Made by a program: the position numbers and the translations under genes. A stretch of 64,000 bases of DNA from positions 496,001 through 560,000 of the forward strand of contig CAYRQK010000001.1 of the NCBI GenBank assembly GCA_964426605.1, written 5' to 3'. Positions 15,202-23,463 of this stretch are shown here, piece after piece. Each line of letters starts with the position of its first letter. Position 1 is the stretch's first letter. This stretch comes from JAGQNT01 sp964426605 (lineage in GTDB: Bacteria > Patescibacteriota > Saccharimonadia > Saccharimonadales > UBA4665). The notes below the pieces were generated by a model. That model was not told where the DNA came from and did no database searches. It was given only the letters and a program-made list of their open reading frames with translations.

Positions 15202-17319
15202 ATGCTGAACAAACTTGGGAATTTTATTGCTAAAAACCGCTGGTGGGTGATCGCCACATGGGTAGTCGTATCTGTCGGCATCACCGCCCTTGCGCCTAAA
15301 CTCAGTTCTGTCACCAGCTCCGACCAAACGAGCTTTTTGCCCAGTAAGTACGAATCGGTCCAAGCACAAAAGATTGCAGACAAGGCATTCCCACAGTCCA
15401 AGAACGACTCCGAGATACTGCTCGTCAAACGTACCGATGGGGGTGAGCTAACCGCTGCCGACCACACAGCCATCCAGACCCTAGCGACCAAACTGCAAGC
15501 CGCCAAGATCAATAAAATAGTCGGCGTACACTATATCGCCCAAAATGTATCCAAGGATGGTACGGCACAAATTGTACCAATAGAAGTGAAGGGGCAGGCC
15601 ACGGGTGGCACAGCAGACGTCAACTTCGCGAAAGAAGTCCGGGCCAAAGTCAAACAGCTAACAGCTGGCACACGGCTCAGCACCGGACTGACGGGCAGTA
15701 TTGCCCTAGACGCTGACAGTAGCAGCTCATTTGGCACCGCCACCAAAATCGTTACCATGGCCACATTCGCGCTGGTCATCCTGCTGCCCGGTCTCATTTT
15801 CCGCAGCCCGGTAGCCGCGTTCGCACCAGTACTGGCCGTGAGCCTGGTATACGCCCTGGCACAATCGCTCATTGCGCTCGCAGCCAAGACATTTGGCTTC
15901 AAGATTAGTGACCAGCTCAGCATCCTCTACACCGTTGTACTGTTCGGCATCGGCACCGATTATATATTGTTTTTGCTGTTCCGATACCGTGAGAAGTTAC
16001 GCGAGGGTAAACGCGGTCGTGAAGTTGTAGCCTTTGCACTGTCCAGGGCAGGCGAGGCTATCTTGTCGGCGGCACTCGTGGTGGCCGCCGCTTTCGCGGC
16101 TCTCGGATTCTCGGATTTCGGCATTTTCAAAAACCTGGCGCCAGGACTCGTCATCTGTGTACTAACCATGTTAGTAGCCGTCCTGACACTTATCCCAGCT
16201 GTTATCGCTGTTATCGGCCCCAAGATTTTCTGGCCCAGCAAGCGATGGCAGATCGAACCGAAGGGTAGTGTATCCAAAAAAGTCGGTGGCCTTATTAGCC
16301 GACACCCGACTTGGATAGCTAGTGGATCACTACTATTGCTACTCGCTCTCGCGAGCGGCTATCCACAACTCAAGACCAACTATGACTTTGTCAGCCAACA
16401 GCCGCAGAGCACCGAATCGGCCAAAGCCTACAAGGACGTCTCGCGACTGTTCTCGGCTGGCGAGATTTCACCGACCGAAGTCCTTTTGACCGCTCCGCAC
16501 GCCATTAGCCAGACCGAGGCCGATGCATTTGCTCAAAAAATCGACGCTATTTCTGGCGTAAAGCCAGCCGGCGAAGGGGGCGCCGCACTATCTAAGGATA
16601 CGAAGACCGCCTCTGTTACCGTGCTACTGCCCGGGAACCCGAATGCCACCAGCACACTCGATTTCGTCAAGGATACCTTTCGGCCGGCTGCTCACGCCGC
16701 TGCTCCGGCCGGCACACAGGTATACGTCAACGGCGAAAGCGCCGCCTTCACTGATGTCCGTAGCGCCGTCAGCCGCGACCTAGCAGTCATCCTGCCAGCT
16801 GCAGCCGTCATCATCTTCCTCATCTTAGCCTTGCTGCTGCGCAGCGTCCTGGCACCGCTGTACCTGCTAGTGGCGGTCGCGCTCGGCTTCACGGCCACCC
16901 TGGGCGGCACTACGTACTTGTTCCAAAATATTCAAGGCAATCCAGGACTCATCTTCTTCATACCCATCATGGTGTACATTTTCGTGGTGGCTATCGGTAC
17001 GGACTATAACATCCTGGTAATGACGCGCCTTCGTGAGGAAATCCGACACGGCCTCAAACCCCACCAGGCCTCCGACATGACCATCGAGCACAGCGGAGCC
17101 ACAGTAGCCTCAGCCGGACTCATCCTGGCCGGTACCTTTGGCTCACTGGCCCTAGCAGGACTCAGCCTACTGGCACAACTCGGTTTTGCGGTCGCATTTG
17201 GCATCGTATTGTCCGCCTTCGTCATCTCCACCCTACTCGTGCCATCAGTGGCAGCGCTGCTCGGCCGTAGCATCTGGTGGCCTGGCCACCGACCGGCCAA
17301 AGACCCAAATCGCCCATAG
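15202..17319 (+). CDS. MMPL/RND-family membrane transporter
   Basis: 705 aa. It opens with LGNFIAKNRWWVIATWVVV, the first helix of MMPL proteins. Two halves, each an external loop plus a six-helix bundle, are visible, with GIGTDYILFLLFRYREKLREG and IGTDYNILVMTRLREEIRHG carrying the Asp-Tyr proton-relay motif. Such proteins export lipids or hydrophobic compounds using the proton gradient. AAGGA precedes the ATG. It follows a kinase/receiver pair, so it may be under their control. Confidence 0.9.
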   Translation: MLNKLGNFIAKNRWWVIATWVVVSVGITALAPKLSSVTSSDQTSFLPSKYESVQAQKIADKAFPQSKNDSEILLVKRTDGGELTAADHTAIQTLATKLQAAKINKIVGVHYIAQNVSKDGTAQIVPIEVKGQATGGTADVNFAKEVRAKVKQLTAGTRLSTGLTGSIALDADSSSSFGTATKIVTMATFALVILLPGLIFRSPVAAFAPVLAVSLVYALAQSLIALAAKTFGFKISDQLSILYTVVLFGIGTDYILFLLFRYREKLREGKRGREVVAFALSRAGEAILSAALVVAAAFAALGFSDFGIFKNLAPGLVICVLTMLVAVLTLIPAVIAVIGPKIFWPSKRWQIEPKGSVSKKVGGLISRHPTWIASGSLLLLLALASGYPQLKTNYDFVSQQPQSTESAKAYKDVSRLFSAGEISPTEVLLTAPHAISQTEADAFAQKIDAISGVKPAGEGGAALSKDTKTASVTVLLPGNPNATSTLDFVKDTFRPAAHAAAPAGTQVYVNGESAAFTDVRSAVSRDLAVILPAAAVIIFLILALLLRSVLAPLYLLVAVALGFTATLGGTTYLFQNIQGNPGLIFFIPIMVYIFVVAIGTDYNILVMTRLREEIRHGLKPHQASDMTIEHSGATVASAGLILAGTFGSLALAGLSLLAQLGFAVAFGIVLSAFVISTLLVPSVAALLGRSIWWPGHRPAKDPNRP

Positions 17320-17589
17320 CACGGCCAGCCATAAGCGCGTATACTAGACCCTAGCCATGTGTGGGCTTGCGGTTTGCTTACCCATTCCTCCATACAGACT
17401 ACTCAATCCGGGATGCACACTCCGGTCACTGCATCACCATCATAACGCTCCAGCTCTCAGGGAACAGCCGCGCGCAGAACGGTTCCGCGACCGCCCCGAC
17501 AGCTCCAAACTCAAAAATCCGTTCACTGACAATCTTAAAACTCAGATTGGCCAGCCTCTTTGTATAACCCTAAGTTAGGAGCACTCGTT

Positions 17590-17868
17590 ATGAACACCTC
17601 TATAAACATCCCAAAAAACCTCAACAAAGATGTCAGCATCAATGCCTTTTACTTTAAGAATCGGCAGGCGCGGCTAGCATCATTCCCCAAGCAAATGGAG
17701 CTCGAAGGTGAGCAATATTATTTCTCGGACAACGGATTGCGCTATCTCATTCGGCAAGGGCAGCAACTCGTCCAACTATTCGATGTCAGCGACGGGCGCC
17801 GTAGTTTCCGGCTACGCAACAGCGGCGACAATTGGCAGCTGGTACGTATGCAGCAGATCGCCGGGTGA
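17590..17868 (+). CDS. Hypothetical small protein of the umuDC-like operon
   Basis: 92 aa from ATG 17590, with AGGAG (17578-17582) upstream. Basic and beta-rich, with GEQYYFSDNGLRYLIRQGQQLVQLFDV. It ends 5 bp before the umuD-like ATG, so a function tied to SOS mutagenesis or its control is plausible from position only. Family not recognised. The 270 bp upstream hold no gene; I saw no clear LexA box there. Confidence 0.65.
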   Translation: MNTSINIPKNLNKDVSINAFYFKNRQARLASFPKQMELEGEQYYFSDNGLRYLIRQGQQLVQLFDVSDGRRSFRLRNSGDNWQLVRMQQIAG

Positions 17869-17873
17869 CGATC

Positions 17874-18248
17874 ATGAGCAACTACCCATACGATACCTCT
17901 ACTCCTCTGGAGAACCAGCTCAGCGAAATAGGCGTACACGCTGGTTTCCCTAACCCGGCGGCTGAAGCCGACCACCACGCGCCAACCCTCAGCCTCGATC
18001 GGTCGCTCATACCCCGACCTAACAGTACATACATATTCCGGCTCACTGGTCACACGTGGCTCGGGCAGGGTATCGACGACGGTGACCTGGCAATCGTAGA
18101 TCGGTCACTCTCGGCTAGACCGACAGATCTTATCGTCGCCTGGCAAGGCGACGGGTTCTTACTGGCTCGGCGCCGTGACATTAGTAAGCGAATCGATGTC
18201 TGGGGCATCGTGACTTCAATTGTTCACACTTACCGGGGTACATCCTAG
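17874..18248 (+). CDS. UmuD-like protein with altered catalytic residues
   Basis: 124 aa. HAGFPNPAAE (22-31) matches the UmuD cleavage region CGFPSPAAD, and LTGHTWLGQGIDDGDLAIVD (57-76) matches the catalytic segment. In E. coli UmuD this is GDSM with Ser60; here it reads GHTW, with Thr61 in the Ser place. The Lys97 position (FTVKKL) aligns with Ala98 (FLLARR). The LexA-type Ser/Lys dyad is therefore not conserved and normal self-cleavage is doubtful. ATG 17874 is chosen for fit to the family; the stop overlaps the umuC start (TAGTG). Confidence 0.82.
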   Translation: MSNYPYDTSTPLENQLSEIGVHAGFPNPAAEADHHAPTLSLDRSLIPRPNSTYIFRLTGHTWLGQGIDDGDLAIVDRSLSARPTDLIVAWQGDGFLLARRRDISKRIDVWGIVTSIVHTYRGTS

Positions 18249-19513
18249 TGCTGGCACTCATTGACTGCAACAATTTCTTCGTCAGCTGCGAGCGCCTCTT
18301 TCGGCCCGACCTCGAAGGCAGGCCAGTCGTGGTACTTAGCAGCAACGACGGCTGCGTTGTCGCTCGCAGCAACGAGGCCAAGGCCCTTGGCATTCCCATG
18401 GGCGCACCGGCATTCAAGTATAAGGAATTCTTCGGGCGGTACGGCGTTCTGGCATTTTCTGCCAACTTTGAGCTATACGGTGACATCAGCCAGCGGGTCA
18501 CCGCTATCATTAGTCGAGTGGCGCCCAAGATCGAAGTCTACTCAGTCGACGAGTCGTTCCTCGATCTTTCCGAGCTGACTATCCCCAACTTCACCCAGTG
18601 GGGCAGGGAGCTGCGCGCCCACATCTCGCACGACGTCGGTATCCCCGTTTCAATTGGTATTGCACCAAGTAAGACTCTCTGCAAATTGGCGGCCGACCAC
18701 GCCAAGAAACAGCCGGAACTCGGTGGCGCCCTAGCCCTCACTACATTTGAAAGCAGTGCGCCTTATCTGCATGCCACGCCCGTGCATGATATTTGGGGAG
18801 TCGGCTGGCGGCTAACACCAAAACTCAAAGCCCACGGCATCCACACGGCACTTGACCTCAGCCAACTCGATCCGCGCTTCGCAGCTCAACTAATGGGTAT
18901 TCACGGAAGACAGCTGGCCGCCGAACTAAACGGCACCTGCTGTCTGCCGCTACAATACACTCATAAACTACAAAAGATGGTCATGCGTGGCCGACAGTTT
19001 GGCGAGGACACAAGCGAGCTAAGTGTTATTGAGTCTGCCATAGCTAGCCTGGCCGCTCGGGCCACGTACCATCTGCGTCAAGACAGCCAACTGGCCCGTC
19101 AGGCTACTGTCATACTACAAACCAACCGCACAAAGCCCGGCTATCGCCGCATTGTCATATCCGTCGTCATGCCGACTCCTACGGCCGATACTGGACTATT
19201 GTGTGCCCAGCTGATGGCAGCATTGCAAACCGACTTCAATCCTCATCTCAGTTACCACAAGGCCAATATACTGCTGCATGACCTCGTACCGATGGCAGCA
19301 CTGCAAACCGACCTATTTGGAGTCGTCGACCTCACGCAGGTTGGGCGCAGCCAACGTCGTATGCGCGCACTCGACACTATCAATAAGCGCTTTGGCAACG
19401 GGCGCATCAGCTTTGCCGCTGAACATTTAAGCAACAGTTGGCGTCCACGCCGCCGCCTAGCCAGCCCCCGCTACACATCCAACTGGAGCGAACTACCTGT
19501 CGCTCGGCTATAA
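18248..19513 (+). CDS. umuC: Y-family DNA polymerase, UmuC-like
   Basis: 421 aa from GTG 18248. Catalytic motifs are LIDCNNFFVSCERLFRPDLEG and YSVDESFLDLS, with SIGIAPSKTLCKLA as in translesion polymerases. Near the C-terminus ALQTDLFG is a good beta-clamp binding motif. It synthesises past lesions, normally with UmuD-prime. GTG overlaps the umuD-like stop by one base. Its own TAA (19511-19513) is embedded in a TATAAT hexamer (19509-19514) that should serve the next gene. Confidence 0.92.
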   Translation: MLALIDCNNFFVSCERLFRPDLEGRPVVVLSSNDGCVVARSNEAKALGIPMGAPAFKYKEFFGRYGVLAFSANFELYGDISQRVTAIISRVAPKIEVYSVDESFLDLSELTIPNFTQWGRELRAHISHDVGIPVSIGIAPSKTLCKLAADHAKKQPELGGALALTTFESSAPYLHATPVHDIWGVGWRLTPKLKAHGIHTALDLSQLDPRFAAQLMGIHGRQLAAELNGTCCLPLQYTHKLQKMVMRGRQFGEDTSELSVIESAIASLAARATYHLRQDSQLARQATVILQTNRTKPGYRRIVISVVMPTPTADTGLLCAQLMAALQTDFNPHLSYHKANILLHDLVPMAALQTDLFGVVDLTQVGRSQRRMRALDTINKRFGNGRISFAAEHLSNSWRPRRRLASPRYTSNWSELPVARL

Positions 19514-19520
19514 TAGGGTC

Positions 19521-20132
19521 ATGAACGCCGCCCGGTTCGACCACTATCCACTCATTTCCGGCCAAATCAGCCGCGAGCAACTACACATTATCCTCGGCGA
19601 ACTGAGCCACGCGCTCGACGGCAACCCCGAGGGAGCTGTCGTCGAGTTCGGCTGCTACGCCGGCACTACTAGTCTATTCATCCGTCGGCTGCTCGACGAG
19701 AGGGAAGACGACAGAGAATTCCATGTCTACGACTCGTTCGAAGGCCTACCGGCCAAATCAGCCGAAGACGAGAGCCCAGTCGGCACCCAGTTCCGGGCAG
19801 GTGAGCTAGCCGTCAGCAAGAAACAATTCGTGCACGAATTTCAGAAGGCAAACCTCAAACCACCGATCATCCACAAGGGCTGGTTCAGTGACCTGGCAGC
19901 AGACGACGTGCCAGCTCAAATCGCCTTTGCCTTTCTAGACGGCGATTTCTACGAATCTATTCACAGCTCATTGCAGCTGGTGGTACCGAGGCTGGCCGAA
20001 CACGCCACGATCATTATCGATGATTACGCCCGCGAAGCCCTACCCGGCGCCACTCGGGCCGTGCAGAACTTCGCGCCGCAGTTTGTCGCCCGAGCGCAGG
20101 TCAGTCACAATATGGGAATAATCCGACTATGA
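19521..20132 (+). CDS. Class I SAM methyltransferase, TylF/MycF-like
   Basis: 203 aa. The SAM loop is VVEFGCYAGTTS, followed by FHVYDSFEGLP and AFLDGDFYESIHSSLQ, the order seen in TylF/MycF-type O-methyltransferases, where Asp residues bind Mg2+. The substrate is unknown. TATAAT ends 6 nt before the ATG, so a leaderless mRNA is likely. Its stop overlaps rlmH by 4 bp. Confidence 0.75.
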   Translation: MNAARFDHYPLISGQISREQLHIILGELSHALDGNPEGAVVEFGCYAGTTSLFIRRLLDEREDDREFHVYDSFEGLPAKSAEDESPVGTQFRAGELAVSKKQFVHEFQKANLKPPIIHKGWFSDLAADDVPAQIAFAFLDGDFYESIHSSLQLVVPRLAEHATIIIDDYAREALPGATRAVQNFAPQFVARAQVSHNMGIIRL

Positions 20133-20560
20133 AGTTACATATTATTACTATCGGCAAACCCAAGCTCGGCTACGCCAAGCTCGGCTGGGAAGAATATTTG
20201 AAGCGCCTGCAACACTATCACGAGATACGAGTCACCCAACTAGCTGATAAATATGCTGCTGATTCCAGCAAAATCATCGAGGCAACGGGCAATAGCTACC
20301 GCGTGGGACTCATTATCGAGGGCACCCAGTTCACGAGTCACCAACTGGCAGTATTCCTGGATCAGCGCGCGCTCGAGAGCCGAGAAGTCAGCTTCATCAT
20401 CGGCGGTCCAGACGGCCTGCCCAGCGCCGTCCAGGCGGCCATGGACTTTCAGTGGAGCATGTCCCGGCTGACATTCCCACACGACCTGGCTATGGTCACG
20501 CTACTCGAAACCCTATACCGCGCCAGCACCATTAACGCCGGTACTCCGTATCACCACTAA
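20129..20560 (+). CDS. rlmH: 23S rRNA (pseudouridine1915-N3)-methyltransferase RlmH
   Basis: 143 aa, close to the family norm of about 155. The C-terminal SPOUT knot motifs FIIGGPDGLP, LTFPHDLAMVTLLETLYRA and the terminal GTPYHH are diagnostic. It methylates helix 69 of 23S rRNA at the 70S stage. ATGA overlap with the upstream methyltransferase. Confidence 0.95.
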   Translation: MKLHIITIGKPKLGYAKLGWEEYLKRLQHYHEIRVTQLADKYAADSSKIIEATGNSYRVGLIIEGTQFTSHQLAVFLDQRALESREVSFIIGGPDGLPSAVQAAMDFQWSMSRLTFPHDLAMVTLLETLYRASTINAGTPYHH

Positions 20561-20654
20561 TGTTGCAGCGCCGTAGTTCACTTTTTCGCTGTTTCCAGCT
20601 CATCGGCATGAATGCACATTCATGGAAAGTGAATAGGGAGAAAGACGATGGGAC

Positions 20655-20712
20655 AACCGGAAAGGGTTTGTAGTATAACTACAACCTCTTTGGTGCTTGC
20701 ACCTTTCCGGTT
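20655..20712 (+). terminator. Hairpin after rlmH
   Basis: AACCGGAAAGG (20655-20665) pairs perfectly with CCTTTCCGGTT (20702-20712). The loop contains a second palindrome around GTAGTATAACTAC. There is no long T-run, so termination strength is uncertain. A 26-codon frame starting at ATG 20648 crosses it; I do not count it as a gene. Confidence 0.5.
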
Positions 20713-20728
20713 TCGCCACGTACGATAA

Positions 20729-21112
20729 CTACAACGCGGAGCCAGATGGCGACGGAGCCAAACTGTAGCCATGCCGACGCAGCTTATTCATCACCTCGGT
20801 GACAGAATTGCGACCGAGGTTCCGGATGTCAAGCAGCTGGCGCTCTGACTTCATCACAAGCTCACCGATGGTATCCAAACCCTCGTGCTTGAGGCAGTTA
20901 TATGCCCGAACGGTCAACTCGAGGTCCTCGACTGGAGTAGCGTCCGTCCAACTCGGTGTTCCCTTTGTCGGTAGCATGTTTGCCAGGTAAGCCTGAGCAG
21001 CCCGGATGCCCTCATTGAAGCCTTGCTTGCGACCATCCTCGAACGCCTGCTTGTAGAAATCGCTGATTGTCGCCAGCATAGCCTCGGTGGGGCCCTTGTC
21101 GGTCTCAGTCAT
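20729..21112 (-). CDS. Free-standing RNA polymerase alpha C-terminal-domain protein
   Basis: 127 aa. Residues about 60-120 (VEDLELTVRAYNCLKHEG, LDTIGELVMKSERQLLDIRN, LGRNSVTEVMNKLRRHGYSL) match the whole alpha-CTD fold, with the residues that contact UP-element DNA retained. The N-terminal about 55 residues are a predicted amphipathic helix (FYKQAFEDGRKQGFNEGIRAAQAYL) instead of the alpha-NTD. It might tether to polymerase or a regulator and bind DNA. It has its own strong promoter (21200-21228). It lies right at the left edge of the mobile region. Confidence 0.8.
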   Translation of the reverse strand: MTETDKGPTEAMLATISDFYKQAFEDGRKQGFNEGIRAAQAYLANMLPTKGTPSWTDATPVEDLELTVRAYNCLKHEGLDTIGELVMKSERQLLDIRNLGRNSVTEVMNKLRRHGYSLAPSPSGSAL

Positions 21113-21199
21113 GTCTTCTCCCTAAAATAGCGAGTGTGTACGTATGTTTCCACACTCAGGTGCAACAGTTCGGAGTGTTTCTCACGAAAAGTCAACAAC

Positions 21200-21228
21200 A
21201 TTATAGCATTAATCACAATAAAGGTCAA
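21200..21228 (-). promoter_or_regulatory. Promoter of the alpha-CTD-like gene
   Basis: On the - strand TTGACC (21223-21228), 17 bp, TATAAT (21200-21205). Predicted 5' UTR of about 80 nt with GGGAG before the ATG at 21112. Confidence 0.85.
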
Positions 21229-21264
21229 TACATTCAACAGGGGTGGGAGTTCGCATGAATGGCC

Positions 21265-21279
21265 TAGTGACCCCTGCGG
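21265..21279 (+). other. Attachment-like core 1 (tRNA-Glu 3'-end copy)
   Basis: TAGTGACCCCTGCGG matches 14 of 15 bases of TGGTGACCCCTGCGG, the 3' end of tRNA-Glu at 39009-39023. It is the first of three such cores in the left flank. The plus-strand frame through it reads NGLVTPA, like the tail of a recombinase running into the tRNA. Confidence 0.5.
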
Positions 21280-21385
21280 TCGGCGACCTTCGGCCTTTTC
21301 CGTTGCGGCGTGCTCAGAGTAAACTCTTGCGCGCGCCCTCACTCCACCGCACCCGCTTCGCGGGTTCACGTCTCGTAGAGACACT

Positions 21386-21430
21386 ACCAAAGAAAAAGCC
21401 CCAGCCAAAAGCTGGGACTCTTTCTTTGGT
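21386..21430 (+). terminator. Terminator hairpin directly before core 2
   Basis: ACCAAAGAAA (21386-21395) pairs with TTTCTTTGGT (21421-21430), with inner stem CCCAGC/GCTGGG (21400-21405/21411-21416) and loop CAAAA. The 3' arm ends in the TGGT that opens core 2. A- and T-rich flanks suit a bidirectional terminator. Confidence 0.75.
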
Positions 21431-21441
21431 AACCCCTGCGG
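21427..21441 (+). other. Attachment-like core 2
   Basis: TGGTAACCCCTGCGG differs from the tRNA-Glu 3' end (39009-39023) at one base. It follows a terminator-type hairpin exactly as the other cores do. The frame reads LSLVTPAEY. Confidence 0.55.
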
Positions 21442-21535
21442 AGTATCTAGATATATCTTCCTCTCATGCTCGAAGCAAGCTTCTGCGCGTGTTCGTCGCT
21501 ATCGAACCCTACGGGTTCAATTCTCTTTGCGAATT

Positions 21536-21579
21536 ACCATGAAAAAAGCCCAGCCATTCGGCTGAGCATTTTTCATGGT
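21536..21579 (+). terminator. Terminator hairpin directly before core 3
   Basis: ACCATGAAAAA (21536-21546) pairs with TTTTTCATGGT (21569-21579), inner stem GCCCAGCC/GGCTGAGC with one mismatch (21548-21555/21560-21567), loop ATTC. Same layout as the hairpin before core 2. Confidence 0.75.
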
Positions 21580-21688
21580 GACCCTGATAGAGGCGAACTG
21601 GAACCTTATCTGTGAGGAAATACTGCGCTGGTATGAAATACTCAAGGGTCTACAGAGGCCATTACCTCTCCCTATGGGGTTGTAAACC
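21576..21688 (+). pseudogene. Detached 3' end of a serine recombinase (direct repeat of 33055-33167)
   Basis: Starting at core TGGTGACCC, 113 bp match 33055-33167 with about 15 differences by hand alignment. The frame gives VTLIEANWNLICEEILRW and runs to a stop (21685-21687), the same tail as the frameshifted recombinase at 31549-33164, without any upstream recombinase sequence. It marks the left junction of an element of about 11.5 kb. Confidence 0.8.
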
Positions 21689-21745
21689 ATTACATTGGTT
21701 AGTCGTTAATGGAAAACAACGCTCCAAAGGAGTTATTATAAGACC

Positions 21746-22756
21746 ATGCAGAAGAAACCCAAGATAACACGAGCAACTGGTTTCTACCTCGTTGAGGGTT
21801 TTTGGGCTGATGCCAAGCCCGATTACAGTATGTTTAATAGCCAGCATTGGCTTACTCCTGGCTTCCATCAGCTCATGGAAGAAGAAGTGGTCAATCTCAA
21901 GGACGGCAAGCGAAAAATTACCGTATACCGTGATGGGCTAATATCATACAGCGAACCAGAACTTAATGATTACGGCTCACCCGCAAGCGGTGAAACATTC
22001 CAAAGAATTGAAAAGTATACTCAAATCCTCAATGCTTTTGTTATTGTCTTTACGTCTACGGTAACTTCAAAGCTCAAGATTAAGTATCATACAAACTTTG
22101 AGCTTACTCACCACGATATATTTGGCATGATGTACGAGAACGGCAAGTTTAGCGGCATGGGCTTACCGCAAAAGAGCGCCACGGTACGTCAAATTGACAA
22201 ACGTTTTCTCAGTAATGTGCCCGCAAATTGCATAGATAGCCTAGATGATTACATTGACAGACCACCTAGACCAATCATTAGTAAGGCTATTATTGAGGAA
22301 GCCATCACACTGTTCTTCAAGCTTACTAAAAACGCTGATAATGTTAGGTTGCTGGCTAGGGCAAATAAGGCAGCAGCCGAGTACGCTGGAACGGCCTTTT
22401 CTGACTGTATTCTAATAGCGTGGCTGCCCGTTGAGATTTATCTGTACGAGCGCTTGAAAAAGTATATGGACAGGAGTGGTAGTGCCCGTTTCAATAGCAA
22501 GCGCAAGCAGGTTCTGACCAAGGACTATACGGTTTCACAGATTATTGAACTGCTAGAGTTTGGCAAGCAACTTAGCAAAGACGAGTACGACAAACTATCA
22601 AAAGTTCGTAAGGTACGAAACGCCATCATACATAATGGCCATGTAGCTACGTTTGAAGAAGCAGGTGAAGCTTTAACGCTATTAGAGACAATAATAAAAG
22701 CTAAGACCCATAATCAGATCGCCTTAAATACGGGCATTTCAATGAATATGTTTTAA
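21746..22756 (+). CDS. HEPN-type protein, putative RNase/defence cargo
   Basis: 336 aa. The C-terminal helical region carries KVRKVRNAIIHNGHV; Arg291-N-A-I-I-His296 fits the R-x4-6-H motif of HEPN ribonucleases, placed at the start of a helix after LSKDEYDKLSKVRK as in ApeA-like HEPN proteins. The N-terminal about 170 residues are beta-rich and unassigned. HEPN proteins often act as toxins or abortive-infection RNases in islands. The gene is the first complete one inside the mobile region, in its own transcription unit. AT-richer than the flanking chromosome. Confidence 0.65.
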   Translation: MQKKPKITRATGFYLVEGFWADAKPDYSMFNSQHWLTPGFHQLMEEEVVNLKDGKRKITVYRDGLISYSEPELNDYGSPASGETFQRIEKYTQILNAFVIVFTSTVTSKLKIKYHTNFELTHHDIFGMMYENGKFSGMGLPQKSATVRQIDKRFLSNVPANCIDSLDDYIDRPPRPIISKAIIEEAITLFFKLTKNADNVRLLARANKAAAEYAGTAFSDCILIAWLPVEIYLYERLKKYMDRSGSARFNSKRKQVLTKDYTVSQIIELLEFGKQLSKDEYDKLSKVRKVRNAIIHNGHVATFEEAGEALTLLETIIKAKTHNQIALNTGISMNMF

Positions 22757-23406
22757 CCGCCTATTAGGAGAGTTACAAGGCTATCGGCCAGTCCTGCATG
22801 TGCTTCTTGGCTAAAATGTAAGCCGTCATCGCCGGGACTTGCAACTTCGGCAGCATTCACAAATAAGCAGTCGTTAGCCTCGGCAACTTTCTGTATTTCA
22901 GCACTAAGCTGTTCCGATTTAGTAACCGCTTCGTGGTCATAGTAGCCGGTATAAAACTCTGCAAAATGTGGGGCGGTATCATCAACCAATATAGGACTAA
23001 CTAATATCACTTTTGTCGGATTGCCGTCTTTGGTTTTGGCCTTTTCTTTAATCATGACAACTAAGCCACTTATGGCGTTGGCAATATCAGCAGCACTGCG
23101 GTTAAAGTCTAGCTTCAAGTCGTTTGTACCGAGCATGAGAATGACGTAATCAAGAGGATTGTGGCTATCAAGGCATGGCTCGAGATAGGTTTTGCCATTA
23201 CGTCCCGGCTTTCGGGCATAATCTAAATCAGTTGTACGACTGCCCAAGCCCTCCTCAATTACATAGTAATCATTGCCAAGTGCTTTCTGTAGCAGCCCTG
23301 TCCACCTTACATCTGCCGGGAAACGGCCTGATTTGTCCGGTTTCTGTCCCCACGTGTTGCTATCACCATAGCAAAGGATTGTTATTGCTTGAGGGCTAGT
23401 ATTCAT
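22753..23406 (-). CDS. SGNH/GDSL-family hydrolase
   Basis: 217 aa. Block I is CYGDSNTWG (Ser16), block III MLGTNDLK, and block V GDDGLHFSQEAH with the Asp/His of the triad. It resembles arylesterase/lipase-like esterases and has no signal peptide, so it is probably cytoplasmic. It is convergent with the HEPN gene (4-bp overlap) and is followed on the same strand by two other small-molecule enzymes. Confidence 0.85.
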   Translation of the reverse strand: MNTSPQAITILCYGDSNTWGQKPDKSGRFPADVRWTGLLQKALGNDYYVIEEGLGSRTTDLDYARKPGRNGKTYLEPCLDSHNPLDYVILMLGTNDLKLDFNRSAADIANAISGLVVMIKEKAKTKDGNPTKVILVSPILVDDTAPHFAEFYTGYYDHEAVTKSEQLSAEIQKVAEANDCLFVNAAEVASPGDDGLHFSQEAHAGLADSLVTLLIGG

Positions 23407-23463
23407 TTAATTATCTGACTTCCTTAAACGAAGTAACATTGTCATCTGCAAAGTGCTCTCATG

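Noticed and set aside
20648..20728. 26-codon frame after rlmH
   Set aside because: It runs through the hairpin arms and is probably accidental despite a purine-rich stretch before its ATG.
21243..21542. 99-codon + strand frame in the left flank
   Set aside because: It is made of attachment cores and terminator hairpins; it reads like stacked tails of former recombinases, not a gene.
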